Of a DNA stretch of 64,000 nucleotides, positions 31,719 to 42,138 are shown piece by piece (the first letter of the stretch is position 1; the number at the start of each line of letters is the position of its first letter). Made by a program: the position numbers and the translations under genes. Origin of the DNA: Nothophaeocryptopus gaeumannii (Eukaryota; Ascomycota; Dothideomycetes; Mycosphaerellales; Mycosphaerellaceae); the NCBI GenBank assembly GCA_031771865.1, contig JASISA010000036.1:124001-188000 (forward strand), read 5' to 3'. The notes beneath the pieces are model-generated. The model searched no databases. It was not told the DNA's origin and saw nothing but the letters and a program-made list of their open reading frames with translations.

Positions 31719-32282
31719 TCAAGGCACCCTCTTCACCTTTCCAATCACTTCTCCCAGCAGGTCGATCATGGCATCCTTCTGTGCCTCCTTCTTGATCCGC
31801 TCTTCCTCTACCTGCCTCAGCTCTTGCTCTAGTTCAGCCATGCGCTTCTCCTGGTCGGCCTCACTGTTGCCAATGCCAGGCAGTGAGTTGATTATGTACT
31901 CGATCTGCTGTTCCTTGATCACCAAGTCTTGAGCCAACTCGCGCAGCGATCTGTTGAAGTTCTCTGGGTCGTCAGGAGGTGGAGTCTTGTTATCGGTCTG
32001 AGCGGGCGCGCCGCCTTCTTCCTGCTTCTGTGGCTGCTGGGACGTTTCGCCGTTCGTAGGAGGGTTGCCGTTCGTGGTTGCTTCCTTCTCGGGAGGCTGT
32101 GCACCTTGAGGGGCCTGGCCCGGGATGTCGGTGTGTGGGCTCTTTCGATAGATGTAGTCGAGCGAGGCGTACATCTGTGTGAGCAGCTGGTCATTCTCGT
32201 TAGCAAGTTGTCTTGACATGGTGCGAAATGGAATACTCACATCATCCAGGCAATCCTGGAGCTGCGTGAGTCGGTCTGCCAT
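31719..32282 (-). CDS. MED21: Mediator complex subunit Med21 (Srb7)
   Basis: A middle-module subunit of Mediator, which bridges activators and RNA polymerase II. The N-terminal signature MADRLTQLQDCLDD is family-defining. The open frame then contains a 54-nt intron (32187-32240, donor GTGAGT, branch GCTAAC, acceptor GACCAG) that has no stop and a length divisible by three. Splicing yields LDDLLTQMYASLDYIYR, matching the family, and a product of 169 aa. The C-terminal half is a long coiled coil (ELAQDLVIKEQQIEYIINSL, then EKRMAELEQELRQVEEERIK) as expected for the Med7-Med21 hinge. A Pro/Gln/Asn-rich spacer of about 50 residues sits between the two parts. It is divergent from RRG7. Confidence 0.93.
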   Translation of the reverse strand: MADRLTQLQDCLDDVSIPFRTMSRQLANENDQLLTQMYASLDYIYRKSPHTDIPGQAPQGAQPPEKEATTNGNPPTNGETSQQPQKQEEGGAPAQTDNKTPPPDDPENFNRSLRELAQDLVIKEQQIEYIINSLPGIGNSEADQEKRMAELEQELRQVEEERIKKEAQKDAMIDLLGEVIGKVKRVP

Positions 32283-32587
32283 CTTGAGACTGTGTGTGCG
32301 TGCGGTTTCGAAGCCTGTTCTGATCGCGACTCTTTCTCATATTCTGCGCGCGGTTTGTGATCACATGTCAAAGTCCAAGTAAATAAGCAATGCGAAGTGA
32401 AGGTGGAAGCTCACATATTGGTGAAGCTGTCGTGGCGGTCCTCGGTCCGATGTTCCGGAGCATCTGAAGCTCCTTCACGCGCACCAGGTCGCGTCTCCTC
32501 TCACACACGCGACACCAACGCATCAACATTCATTAGTTGGCCAATATAGCGTATTGGCAGAAGTATGAGTGCGTTCCAAAGACGCTC
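32283..32587. promoter_or_regulatory. Divergent promoter, MED21 / RRG7
   Basis: About 300 bp between two start codons; no strong motif is seen. Confidence 0.35.
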
Positions 32588-33769
32588 ATGCTCCGCAGCC
32601 ATGGCCTCTCCCGATATTGCCTGAGACAGCGGCACCTGAGGCTTGCATCTACTTTCGCCAAAGAACTCCCAAGACCACGAGGAAGGGGAAGACTTCGAAA
32701 GGATGCTCCTCCACCCCTCAATGGCCCACTGGCTTTGAAGACTGAGTCTTCGCGATCAATCTTCTCATGGCTCTTCAATCCCGATCAACGCGCTGTCTCT
32801 ACGAAGCCAACCAAAGCCGGAAAGGAGCAGGAGCAGGAAGAGGTTGCCTCACACAAAGTTCGCAGACCACGCGAACGACCGAGAAAGGCGCAAGGAGAAC
32901 TCAATGAGCAGACCGTTGCCCCTCCGTCAACGGTTGAAAGCGCGCCCAAGCGACGTGGGCGCAAGCCCACCCTCAAGAACCAGGCAGAGGCTGCTCCAGG
33001 TCCGAACGATGAGATACCAACCAAGAGAGGCAGAGGTAGGCCTAGAAAAACAGATAGTGCACCGCGCATCAAAAGGAAGGCTTCACCAACGCGCAGCAAG
33101 AGGCTTAACAAGGGCGAGCGAAAAGCTGTGCCTAGAGTGTCGCTGTTGGCCAATCCTTCGAAGCATCACGACCTGGCCTCGTTCCTAGTATACGCGTCCG
33201 AGAGGAACCTGAAAACCAACACCAGTGTCTATCGTGGCACACACTACGAATATCAGGTTGCGGAGACTCTCAGGGCCTACAATTTCAATCTCCATCGTAC
33301 TGGCCGTTCAAACGACCTAGGGCTCGATCTCATAGGACACTGGTTGCTGCCGTCAGATCCACGGGAACTGCGTGTCATCATTCAGTGCAAGGCCTCCAAG
33401 TCTAGACCATCAATGGTCCGCGAACTCGAAGGTGCCTACGTAGGAGCGCCTGCGGGCTGGCGAGGAGAAGGCACAATGGCCTTTCTGGTTACGTCCCAGC
33501 CTGCCACCAGAGGAGTTCTCGAAGCCTTGCAACGGAGTGGACTGCCAATGGCCTACCTGCAAATCACGACTGAAGGCACTGTACAGCAGTTTGTCTGGAA
33601 CAGCGTTGCGCAGGAAGCACGCTTGACCGGCTTGACGGCAACGCACACATACAGAACATCAGGCTTGGGAAAGGCTTCGTCTCGTGGAATGGAGAACGGT
33701 ATTCAGGGAGCTATTTCGCTGCTATGGATGGGCAAGCAGTGGGCTTCGTCTCTGTCAAAGGGCGTGTGA
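32588..33769 (+). CDS. RRG7: Rrg7-like mitochondrial protein with nuclease-like domain and AT-hook motifs
   Basis: Rrg7 (DUF2034) is required for respiratory growth in yeast and is mitochondrial. The ATG at 32588 gives 393 aa and begins MLRSHGLSRYCLRQRHLRLA, rich in Arg/Ser/Leu without acids, like a mitochondrial presequence. The C-terminal 200 residues hold the family domain: VYRGTHYEYQVAETLRAYNF, then RSNDLGLDLIGHWLLP and RVIIQCKASKSRPSMVRELE. The spacing D-(x)n-QCK is the PD-(D/E)xK nuclease core as in Mrr-like restriction enzymes. Residues about 30-180 are a basic, disordered insert with AT-hook-like cores (RPRGRGRLRK, KRRGRKP, KRGRGRPRK), suggesting DNA binding. An upstream in-frame TTG at 32537 is less likely to be the start. 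Confidence 0.85.
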   Translation: MLRSHGLSRYCLRQRHLRLASTFAKELPRPRGRGRLRKDAPPPLNGPLALKTESSRSIFSWLFNPDQRAVSTKPTKAGKEQEQEEVASHKVRRPRERPRKAQGELNEQTVAPPSTVESAPKRRGRKPTLKNQAEAAPGPNDEIPTKRGRGRPRKTDSAPRIKRKASPTRSKRLNKGERKAVPRVSLLANPSKHHDLASFLVYASERNLKTNTSVYRGTHYEYQVAETLRAYNFNLHRTGRSNDLGLDLIGHWLLPSDPRELRVIIQCKASKSRPSMVRELEGAYVGAPAGWRGEGTMAFLVTSQPATRGVLEALQRSGLPMAYLQITTEGTVQQFVWNSVAQEARLTGLTATHTYRTSGLGKASSRGMENGIQGAISLLWMGKQWASSLSKGV

Positions 33770-34098
33770 AGGGGGAATAGTTCTTTCTGCATTTGCATTA
33801 TCTCGACCCGTCATCGGCACTGTTCGGCCAAGCGTGCCCGCGTGAAGAGTCGGAAGTTGCCCGCGCAAACGCTGAAATGCGTGTGCCTTCAATCGACGCT
33901 TCCACACTCCAACACCTTGCATACAGCCTTCCTTCGAAAGACCTGAGTATCACTACAGGACAGAGCTCGAAGCTAAATAATATTACGCCCTACCACATTT
34001 GTGTCGACTCATTTGTATCCCGTGACTCACTACTTAATTGTTACTTGTACCTTCCGACTGCCGGGCGCCCAAATTCAATTCATTACCTTGCTATCAGG
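33770..34098. other. Tandem intergenic region
   Basis: About 330 bp between RRG7 and the aminotransferase gene. A frame open through 33793-34098 joins the first exon of the latter but lacks a better ATG. No motif is seen. Confidence 0.35.
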
Positions 34099-35610
34099 AT
34101 GGGAATCGTTGAAGGATTCAAGCAGATGGCCCTTGGGAAGTCTGAGTCCAATGGACCCACCACCGACGTTGAAGCGATCACCAAGATCGAATGCGGAGAA
34201 GATGCTGCAAAGCACTTTCTGTTTCAGAATGGATACCGCAATCTGAACCACGGTCAGTTGATAAGGCGACCCTCTGCGAATGCTTGCAGTTTCTGACATG
34301 TGAACCGTGAAGGCTCATTCGGCACATACCCACGTGAGATCCGTTCGACACTACGCTGGTTCCAAGACGACTGCGAAGCTCAACCGGATCGCTTCATCCG
34401 GTACACATACCCGCAGAGACTCGATCGGTCCAGAGAAGCCGTTGCAAAATATCTCAATGCGCCCACAGAAACATGCGTCTTCGTCCCAAACGCCACGATA
34501 GGCATCAACACTGTCCTTCGAAACCTCGTCTACCGACCCGGAGACGTGATCATCTACTTCGCCACTATCTACGGCGCCTGCCAAAAGACCGTCGACTACC
34601 TCGAAGAAACTACTCCTGTCCAGAGTAGACCGGTCCAATACGCATATCCTGTATCTGATGATGTGCTCATCTCGCGCTTCGAAGCCGTCATTCAAGAAAT
34701 TAAGTCTGAGGGGAAGAGCCCCAAACTCGCCATCTTCGACACTATAGTTTCCACGCCCGGCGTTCGTGTTCCCTTCGAACGCCTCACACAAATCTGTCGT
34801 GACCAAGGAACTCTGAGCTATATCGACGGCGCACACTCCATTGGGCAAATACCAATGGATCTGACGAGACTCGATCCGGACTTTTACGTCTCGAATCTTC
34901 ACAAATGGCTCCACGTCCCACGAGGCTGCGCCGTCTTCTACTGCCCAGTCCGAAATCAGCCACTCATGCGCTCGACGCTCCCTACTTCGCATGGTTTCGT
35001 GCCCAAGACGAATGCTGGTCTCGTCAGTCCTTTACCGCCAAGCGCGAAAAGCGAATTCATCAACAACTTTGAGTTCACGGGAACAATCGACGCGAACCCT
35101 TACCTCTGCGTGCCAGCTGCATTAAAATGGAGAAGCAAAGTCACTTGGCAGAATAAGTCAGGCGAGGAGGCGATATGGGGCTATTATAATTGGCTTGCTC
35201 GCGAAGCTGGGAAGATAGTCTCAGAAGCACTCGGCACGACTGTCATGGAGAACGCAGAGGGAACTCTTGGGCATTGCGCTTTCGCGAACGTCAAGCTTCC
35301 CATCGCCTACGTCGACGATGCTCAAGGCGAGTATGCGACGGCTGTGAAGATCGCGCAGTGGATGAGTAGAACACTCGCCGATGAGTACAACACGTTTTTG
35401 GCGATCTTAATCCACGAGGATGTGTTCTGGGTGAGGTTAAGTGCGCAGGTCTATCTTACCACCGAGGATTTTGTGTGGGCAGGCAAGACGCTGAAGGAAG
35501 TTTGTGAGAGGGCGAAGAAGGGAGGGTGGAAGGAAGCTGGGTCCAATAGTGTTGGAGCGAGGATGGTGGGTAACGTCCTTTCGTCAAAGGAGAGGACGTC
35601 GAAATTGTGA
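34099..35610 (+). CDS. PLP-dependent class V aminotransferase (isopenicillin-N-epimerase/NifS-like fold)
   Basis: Two exons, 34099-34252 and 34313-35610, give 483 aa; the 60-nt intron (donor GTCAGT, acceptor GTGAAG) restores NLNHGSFGTYP, the substrate-loop signature of this family. The PLP aspartate lies in LSYIDGAHSIGQIP and the Schiff-base lysine in VSNLHKWLHVPRGCAVFY. Upstream motif PNATIGINTVLRNL binds the phosphate. Fungal members of this group include epimerase-like enzymes, cysteine desulfurase-like lyases and enzymes of secondary metabolism (LolT-like); which applies is not clear. No targeting sequence is seen. It runs convergently with the alcohol oxidase gene about 125 bp away. Confidence 0.85.
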
Positions 35611-35736
35611 GGGTGGGGGTTTTGAGAGCTGACATGACTTGGTAATTGCAGGTTACATCGGCAGCGACAGCAGCAGTGGCAGGAGAGTAAATACATACAT
35701 CCCGTTAAACCATCCAGCAGTCTCACAACCCACTAC

Positions 35737-37692
35737 TTACAACCGACTCTTCCTCAACCCCAGCTCCCTAATAAAAACATCCGCCGCCTTCTCCCCAATC
35801 ATCAAAGCCGTATTATTCGTATTAGCCCCAACATTCTCGGGAGGAATGCTAAGGTCAGCGATCTTCAGACCCTTGATTCCATACACAGAAAGCGTCCCAT
35901 CCACCACCCCTCCCTTCTCCCTAGGTGCCATCTTGCATGTGCCAAGAGAATGCCACGTCGTAGCCACCGTCTCCCTCACATGCTGCTCAATCGCCTGCTC
36001 ATCCTCATCGGAATACTCAATCCTCGGCGTATGCGCCGCCACGGGCCCATTCGCTCTCTCCTGTACAGCAGCCGGACTGTTTGGCGGGAATCTGGGGTGA
36101 GAGGAGGCGAGTTCACCGCGGTAGATACTCATGCGGCGGAACATCTCCCTCTGCAATTTATAAGCCCAGACGTGTTTCTTGATATCAATATCCTCAGGAT
36201 CCTTCAAATACCCGACATCGAAATCAATCGGATACTTGCCATCATCCAATTCCGGACCCGTAATGTGTATATGTCCACGGGAGTAAGGGTAAGCAGTCCA
36301 GTTGGCCATGGAGATATATTCTGCTGAGTCCGGCAATTGCGAATGATCGCCAAAGTAAGCATTGTACATCGCTATGATCATCAAGGGACGGTCCGGGGCG
36401 TTGGCGAAATCACGTTTCCAAGAGGCGGAGAAGCGAGGGCCCATTGTTTCAATCTCTTCGTCCGTAGGTCGAAACTTGCCAGAGGCGTCCATGGAGTTCC
36501 AACCAAGCAGCTCGTCTTGTCGACGGATAGCTTCGAAGATATCGAAACGGCCGTCGTGAAACCCGTTGATTGTTTCGCGGGGAGTGAGAGATGTACGGTA
36601 GGCGTAGAGAGTGAGATGATGATCTTGATATTCGTTTCCTACTCCCGGGAGAGATTCGACGAGGGAAACACCAGCGCGGGAGAGGATGGCAGGATCGCCT
36701 ATTCCGGAGCGTTCGAGGATGAGAGGGGTACCATTAGCACCGGCAGAGGCAATGACGAGCTTGGAGGCGCGAATGGTTTTCTTGAGTCTGGGAGCGTCGG
36801 ACTGGTACTTGATGTTAGGTTGATACTCGACGCCCACGGCACGTTTGGTTTCTGGATCGACGATGATGCGGACGACCTGGTGTTCGCAGAGCACGTGGAG
36901 GTTGGGGTATCCGCCGCTGTTGATTTTGGGGTGAAGGAAGCGGTGGGCTGCATCTTGGCGTGTACCGTCCGGTCCTACGTAGCGGAGCCAACGCTCGGTG
37001 GCATTGTTCGCATCGAGGGTTTGGAGGTCTTTGAGTTCAGGGTAGCCGAGCTTGGCCGCGGCGTTGATGAAGTCGCTCTCTGCTCGACGGGCTGTAAACG
37101 TACCCTTGGAAATGTTAATGGGCCCGTCAAAGCCGTGATGTTCGCGTTCACCGGCGCCGTGATATGTCTCGAACTGGATGGGTATCAGCATTAAATTCAC
37201 AATTAGGGAGCGCGGGGGGAAGAACCCGCCTTCTTCAGGTACGGATACAACTCCTTCGAACTCCACCCAAGCGTGTTCCAAGAGTCGAAATCGCTCCTTT
37301 GTCCTCGCGTGTACACCATCCAGTTGATCGAGCTGCCGCCTCCTAGAGTCCCTCCGGACGGGACTACTGGCTCGCGGTCGGCGAGTTGTGACGATTTGTT
37401 GCCTTTCCAAAACAGTGCGGTCCTGCTGAACTCAACATCCAGGTTCTTGGGGAAGAGAGCCGGATAGATGACCTCTGGGACATTGTAGTTGTTGATACCC
37501 TGCTCAATGACGAGGATGGAGAGATTAGGATCTGCCTCTGCCAGTCGAGAGGCCAGGACACAGCCAGCGGTTCCACCTGTAGAAGCCGTAAGGTACTGTC
37601 ATGGTACGTAGGAGAAGAGTGCAATACTGACCACCCGCTACAATGACCTCGACCTCCTCCAAGTCTGCCGGTAGTTTGTTGTAGATGCCCAT
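35737..37692 (-). CDS. GMC oxidoreductase, alcohol (methanol) oxidase type
   Basis: A flavoenzyme expected to oxidise short-chain alcohols to aldehydes with H2O2 production, in peroxisomes. Exons are 37692-37632, 37576-37230 and 37173-35737 (614 aa). Intron 1 (55 nt, donor GTCAGT) sits in the FAD motif and splicing restores VIVAGGGTAGCVLASRLAEA. Exon 2 carries VVPSGGTLGGGSSINWMVYT, the GMC signature 1 with the residues typical of alcohol oxidase. Exon 3 has signature 2 (SAGANGTPLILERSGIGDP) and the catalytic histidine in ATTWHSLGTCKM. The second intron starts with GC (AAG|GCGGGT), not GT, and ends in CCAG; a canonical donor in the right phase is absent. The C-terminus -SRL is a type 1 peroxisome signal. 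Identity as alcohol oxidase is by family feel. Confidence 0.86.
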
Positions 37693-39822
37693 GACGGATT
37701 TTATTTGATCGTCAAAAGACTTCTATGCCGCTCTCCAGAGCTGCATCGTTCGTCTGTTATTTGTATATCTAGATGCCGGACACGAATGCGGGGCTCGAGG
37801 TGTTCGATTCGGTTTCGAGAACATCTTGCTCCTCATCTTGGATGACTTTGCCTCCCGATCCTTGAGCAGGACACACGGATGTCATGGAAGGTACCAATCA
37901 CCATCTTGGGGTTACACATGGTGAGGCCGATGAATAAAAGTGTACCCCGCGTTTCGCTGCTATCCTTGTATTGTTGCTGACATGGAGGTAATAGGGTATG
38001 CAATGTGAGCAACCCTCCTTTCCGAGGTCATCCATTGAACGGTGAATGAGATTTGTATGAGAAGAAGGTGGGACTCGGAGGTAGTTGGCAGCCTGTGTTG
38101 GGCGCCTTGAACATCATGGTTCTATTCATGACAGACATGCGAAGTAGCAAGGAATAGATGTGAACCTCTTGAGCCAAGTCCAAGCGGAGATGGAGGTAAA
38201 GTGCTAGGACATGGGTTCCTGTCAAATTCTACCCATTACCGTGCCAAGCCGGGCAGACACTCTTCGAGCATGGTCAGTTGACTGTCAGGCAGAATAACGC
38301 ACTTCAAGATCTGCAGCAGGTAGCTTGATTCAAAGCGGCACTTTCGCGCAGACCGACAAGGAACTAATCCTATGACTTCCGTGAAGTGTCACTCCGGCGA
38401 CTCAGATATGAAGTTCGAGCCGAGTAGGGCGGATGGCTCCCCAAGCCACTTAGCGGTCGCTGGGCGATGCTGTCATTGTCCCGTCAATTGTTCGAGCAGA
38501 CAGTCTGTTGAAAATTCCTCGTCGCTGTTGCTCTAAAGCATGGTGTCGCACATTTTCGGACATTCTACTTCGAGGTGCTCGGCCCAAGGCTTCGTGGCTG
38601 CAGCCAAGCAGATGCATCGCCGGTGAAGGCTGCCTATGATTGTCGAACCAGTGGGTCTCCACACACACCTGAACCAGACATGCTCGTCTAGGAAGTTATG
38701 CAGAAGTGCCAGTATAGATTACCTCCTAAAGCGCTCAATCTATGTCGGGGCCGTTTTAATGAGCACACTTGCGTAAGTGAAGACTTAGGCGGGAGGGGCA
38801 TCCAAGCGAAAGCGAGCTCCTCAACAGCAGAGAAACGGCTACCAGCGGTTGACAGTAGAGCTTTCCAGTATGGCGCATTCATCAATCCAGAATGTCTCGT
38901 ACTCATCCTTAATGGCAATCAGTCACAGCCGGAGGAAGGTTGTGATTGAGGACCACGACAAGTATTTCCTGGACCATTGAGTGGCTCCAGACGAAAAGTC
39001 CAGGAAGAAGTTCTTGGACACGGGCTTTGCGCTGCGCACTTGTATCCACTATCCTTTGGCTCTAGATGACCGCATCCAGATGGCTTGTCGGTGGGCTCCT
39101 GAGTCGAGACGTCCAACACGGCTGGCTGAAGGTTTGATATAGCCCCGCCACTACCCCGCCAGGCCGGCACGTGCGCGGAAACATAATAGGCGTAATAGGG
39201 GAGCAGGGACGGATGTGGCGGAGATCGCACCGGCGTCAATACATGCGAAATTCTCCGTTCGAGCTGGTATGGAAGCTGACATCGAGGACAATGCGTGTAG
39301 TGGCTGGCCTTCGGATGGCAATGGATGCGCTGGACGGGATGCTTCTCAGCCGCAGTCAGCGACAACGGTACTGCCTGATGTTCGCAACGTAATGCTGAGG
39401 CGGCGTCATGGTGCCAAGAGCGAGGTGCTTGCGTGTCAGAGGCAACAAGTAAGACAGAGATGTTGTGAGTAGCAGACATTGAGATAGCCAGGCAGCGAAA
39501 TTGATTAATGAAGTTGCGTACTGCTTCTGCTCCTCTTCAATTGCATCTTAGAGTGTTTGCAGTCCAATCGCAAAAGTCGAGGCGGCAAAGTGCCAACTGT
39601 TTTAGTTTCGCTTAGCGTGTGGCTGTTCTCAACCCCAGGCCCAGGACACACCTTCCATCTCAGAGCGAATCTCTCACCGACCGAACCAGCACAACCACCA
39701 CTCCACAACCCAGACACTCTCATCCTTGCACCAAGAGCCCAACTCATATCCGCCGACAGCGAGGCCATACCGTCCTCGCACCTACATCCGTTCATCTTCA
39801 ACAAACACGCACCACCGTCGCC
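37693..39822. promoter_or_regulatory. Divergent intergenic region upstream of actin
   Basis: About 2.1 kb with no convincing gene. Frames such as 38919-39479 (-) and 39557-39972 (+) have chance-like composition. The stretch from about 39600 to 39822 is C/A-rich with CT-rich patches (for example CACCACTCCACAACCC), as expected of the 5' UTR of a highly expressed fungal gene. Confidence 0.5.
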
Positions 39823-41369
39823 ATGGAGGGTAAGCTCGACGATTTTCTATTGTTGCCTCGCACCACCCACATTCCGCCCTCAATCCGCCCCCTACACCGC
39901 CCACCGCCATCTCAGGAGCACTGCGCTGACTTCAATGTGACTTACAGAAGAGGTTGCGGCCTTGGTCATTGACAATGGGTAAGAATGCGCCTGCCTGCGC
40001 TCACCGCGGCCTCGTTACGGCTACGTTGCGACGTCATCTGAATATGCTTCGGCAGCGGGCGATAACAAGGCCGGCGGAAGAGTAGACACATGCGGAATAG
40101 GGATACTGACAGCGATGTAGCTCTGGTATGTGCAAGGCCGGTTTCGCCGGTGACGATGCGCCACGAGCTGTCTTCCGTAAGTCAACCAGCCATCACCGCC
40201 AGACGGCGGCAGCGAGCTGACTCCATCATAGCATCCATTGTCGGCCGACCGCGTCACCATGGGTAGGCGATCCATCATCCTCGAGTATGCCGGACATTTC
40301 TGACAAGAGCGCAGTATCATGATTGGTATGGGTCAGAAGGACTCGTACGTTGGTGATGAGGCACAGAGCAAGCGTGGTATCCTGACCCTCCGATACCCAA
40401 TTGAGCACGGTGTTGTCACCAACTGGGACGACATGGAGAAGATCTGGCACCACACATTCTACAACGAGCTGCGTGTCGCTCCTGAGGAGCACCCAGTGCT
40501 GCTCACCGAGGCTCCTATCAACCCAAAGAGCAACCGTGAGAAGATGACCCAAATCGTCTTCGAGACATTCAACGCACCAGCCTTCTACGTCTCCATCCAG
40601 GCTGTGCTGTCTCTGTACGCCTCCGGTCGTACCACCGGTATCGTCCTCGACTCCGGTGACGGTGTCACTCACGTTGTCCCAATTTACGAGGGTTTCGCGC
40701 TCCCACACGCTATCTCCCGTGTCGACATGGCTGGTCGTGACTTGACCGATTACCTCATGAAGATCCTTGCCGAGCGCGGATACGTCTTCTCCACCACCGC
40801 CGAACGCGAAATCGTCCGTGACATCAAGGAGAAGCTCTGCTACGTCGCCCTCGACTTCGAGCAGGAGATCCAGACCGCCAGCCAAAGCTCTTCGCTCGAG
40901 AAGTCCTACGAGCTTCCTGACGGCCAGGTCATCACCATTGGCAACGAGCGCTTCCGCGCACCAGAGGCCCTCTTCCAGCCATCCGTCCTCGGTCTCGAAT
41001 CCGGTGGTATCCACGTCACTACTTTCAACTCCATCATGAAGTGTGATGTCGATGTCCGTAAGGATCTCTACGGCAACATTGTCATGGTAGGATGAAGACA
41101 TCTGCATCGATTTGGAGACTTTCGCTAACTTCATTCAGTCCGGTGGTACTACCATGTACCCAGGTATCTCCGACCGTATGCAGAAGGAAATCACCGCCCT
41201 CGCCCCATCCAGCATGAAGGTCAAGATCATCGCCCCACCAGAGCGCAAGTACTCCGTCTGGATCGGTGGTTCCATTCTTGCATCGCTCTCGACCTTCCAG
41301 CAGATGTGGATCTCAAAGCAAGAGTACGACGAGTCTGGACCCTCCATCGTCCACAGGAAGTGCTTCTAA
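39823..41369 (+). CDS. ACT1: Actin
   Basis: The cytoskeletal ATPase. Six exons, 39823-39829, 39948-39978, 40121-40176, 40232-40262, 40315-41086 and 41139-41369, sum to 1128 nt, exactly 375 codons plus stop as for other actins. Motifs include [20 protein letters not shown]-type N-terminus (written here EEVAALVIDNG then [20 protein letters not shown]), [35 protein letters not shown] and the C-terminus SIVHRKCF. All introns have GTAAGC/GTAAGA/GTAAGT/GTAGGC/GTAGGA donors and AG acceptors. The first coding exon is only seven nucleotides, and four of five introns interrupt the first 42 codons. Third-position C/T bias is strong, as in highly expressed genes. The antisense frame at 40226-41134 is a shadow. 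Confidence 0.99.
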
Positions 41370-42138
41370 GCGCACTGTGCTGCATTGTATTCTTGACAAG
41401 ATTGTGGGAGTGGTACTGGCAAGAGCTATAGCGAAGGAGGGATATAACGGCAGGAGCGGCTCCCTTCGCTGCAAGGCACATCGGATTGCAAATGGAAGCA
41501 TGGCAAAGCGGAGCGTTTGGTGGTGGAGTTGTTGCGGGATGTTGTAGTGCAGCTACACCGACTCTAGGAGGGCGTTGAATTGCTTGACTAGATTCAGCAT
41601 CTGCTACTAGACCACTGCTCTGTTCTTGCTTGATGGATGGCCTCTACACGGCGAGATGACAAAAGAAATTGTACTGTCTGTTCCTTTGAAGATTGCATGC
41701 TCTGCTTCCACTCGCATTCCAGATCTCGGAGGAGAGTCTGTGCTTGAAGTCAATCCCCGGACCACCGACGAGAGCCAGAATCTCTACTTCTCGTGATGTT
41801 GAACCTGAGCTTCGACACGATAGCCCACATCGGGACACCGCATCGCAGTAGATGTCTTTTGAGCCTCGCTGACCTTTCGCTTTCCATCTACGCGGTGTGG
41901 ATCCTGCCCTTCAGCACAGCACAGGTGACGTAAACTCTGTTCGCGCCAGCTTCAGCATTTCCTTTGGAGGCGAATACCTTCCTCACGGCACTTCGCCAAG
42001 TTCCTTTCTCTTTGCTTTCATTTTTACTCTTCTTGATCTCTCTCGAGTGACGGCACTCTGGCAGTGAATACTGTAAACCGCCTTAGGCTAACAAATCAAG
42101 CGCTACAAACTTGTCGATCCAATAGCAACCTTGCCACC
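41370..42138. other. Tandem intergenic region
   Basis: About 0.77 kb between actin and TDA3. A pyrimidine-rich stretch near 41990-42050 (TTTCTCTTTGCTTTC) precedes the TDA3 start. No gene or RNA is seen. Confidence 0.4.

Noticed and set aside
36337..37194. 285-codon + frame across the alcohol oxidase gene
   Set aside because: Shadow of exon 3 of a clear GMC oxidoreductase on the other strand.
38919..39479. 186-codon - frame upstream of actin
   Set aside because: Composition is chance-like, rich in Ser, Pro, His, Cys with no pattern, and it lies in the actin promoter.
40226..41134. 302-codon frame on the - strand across actin
   Set aside because: It is antisense to the strongly supported actin exon 5; the third-position bias of actin keeps the opposite frame open.
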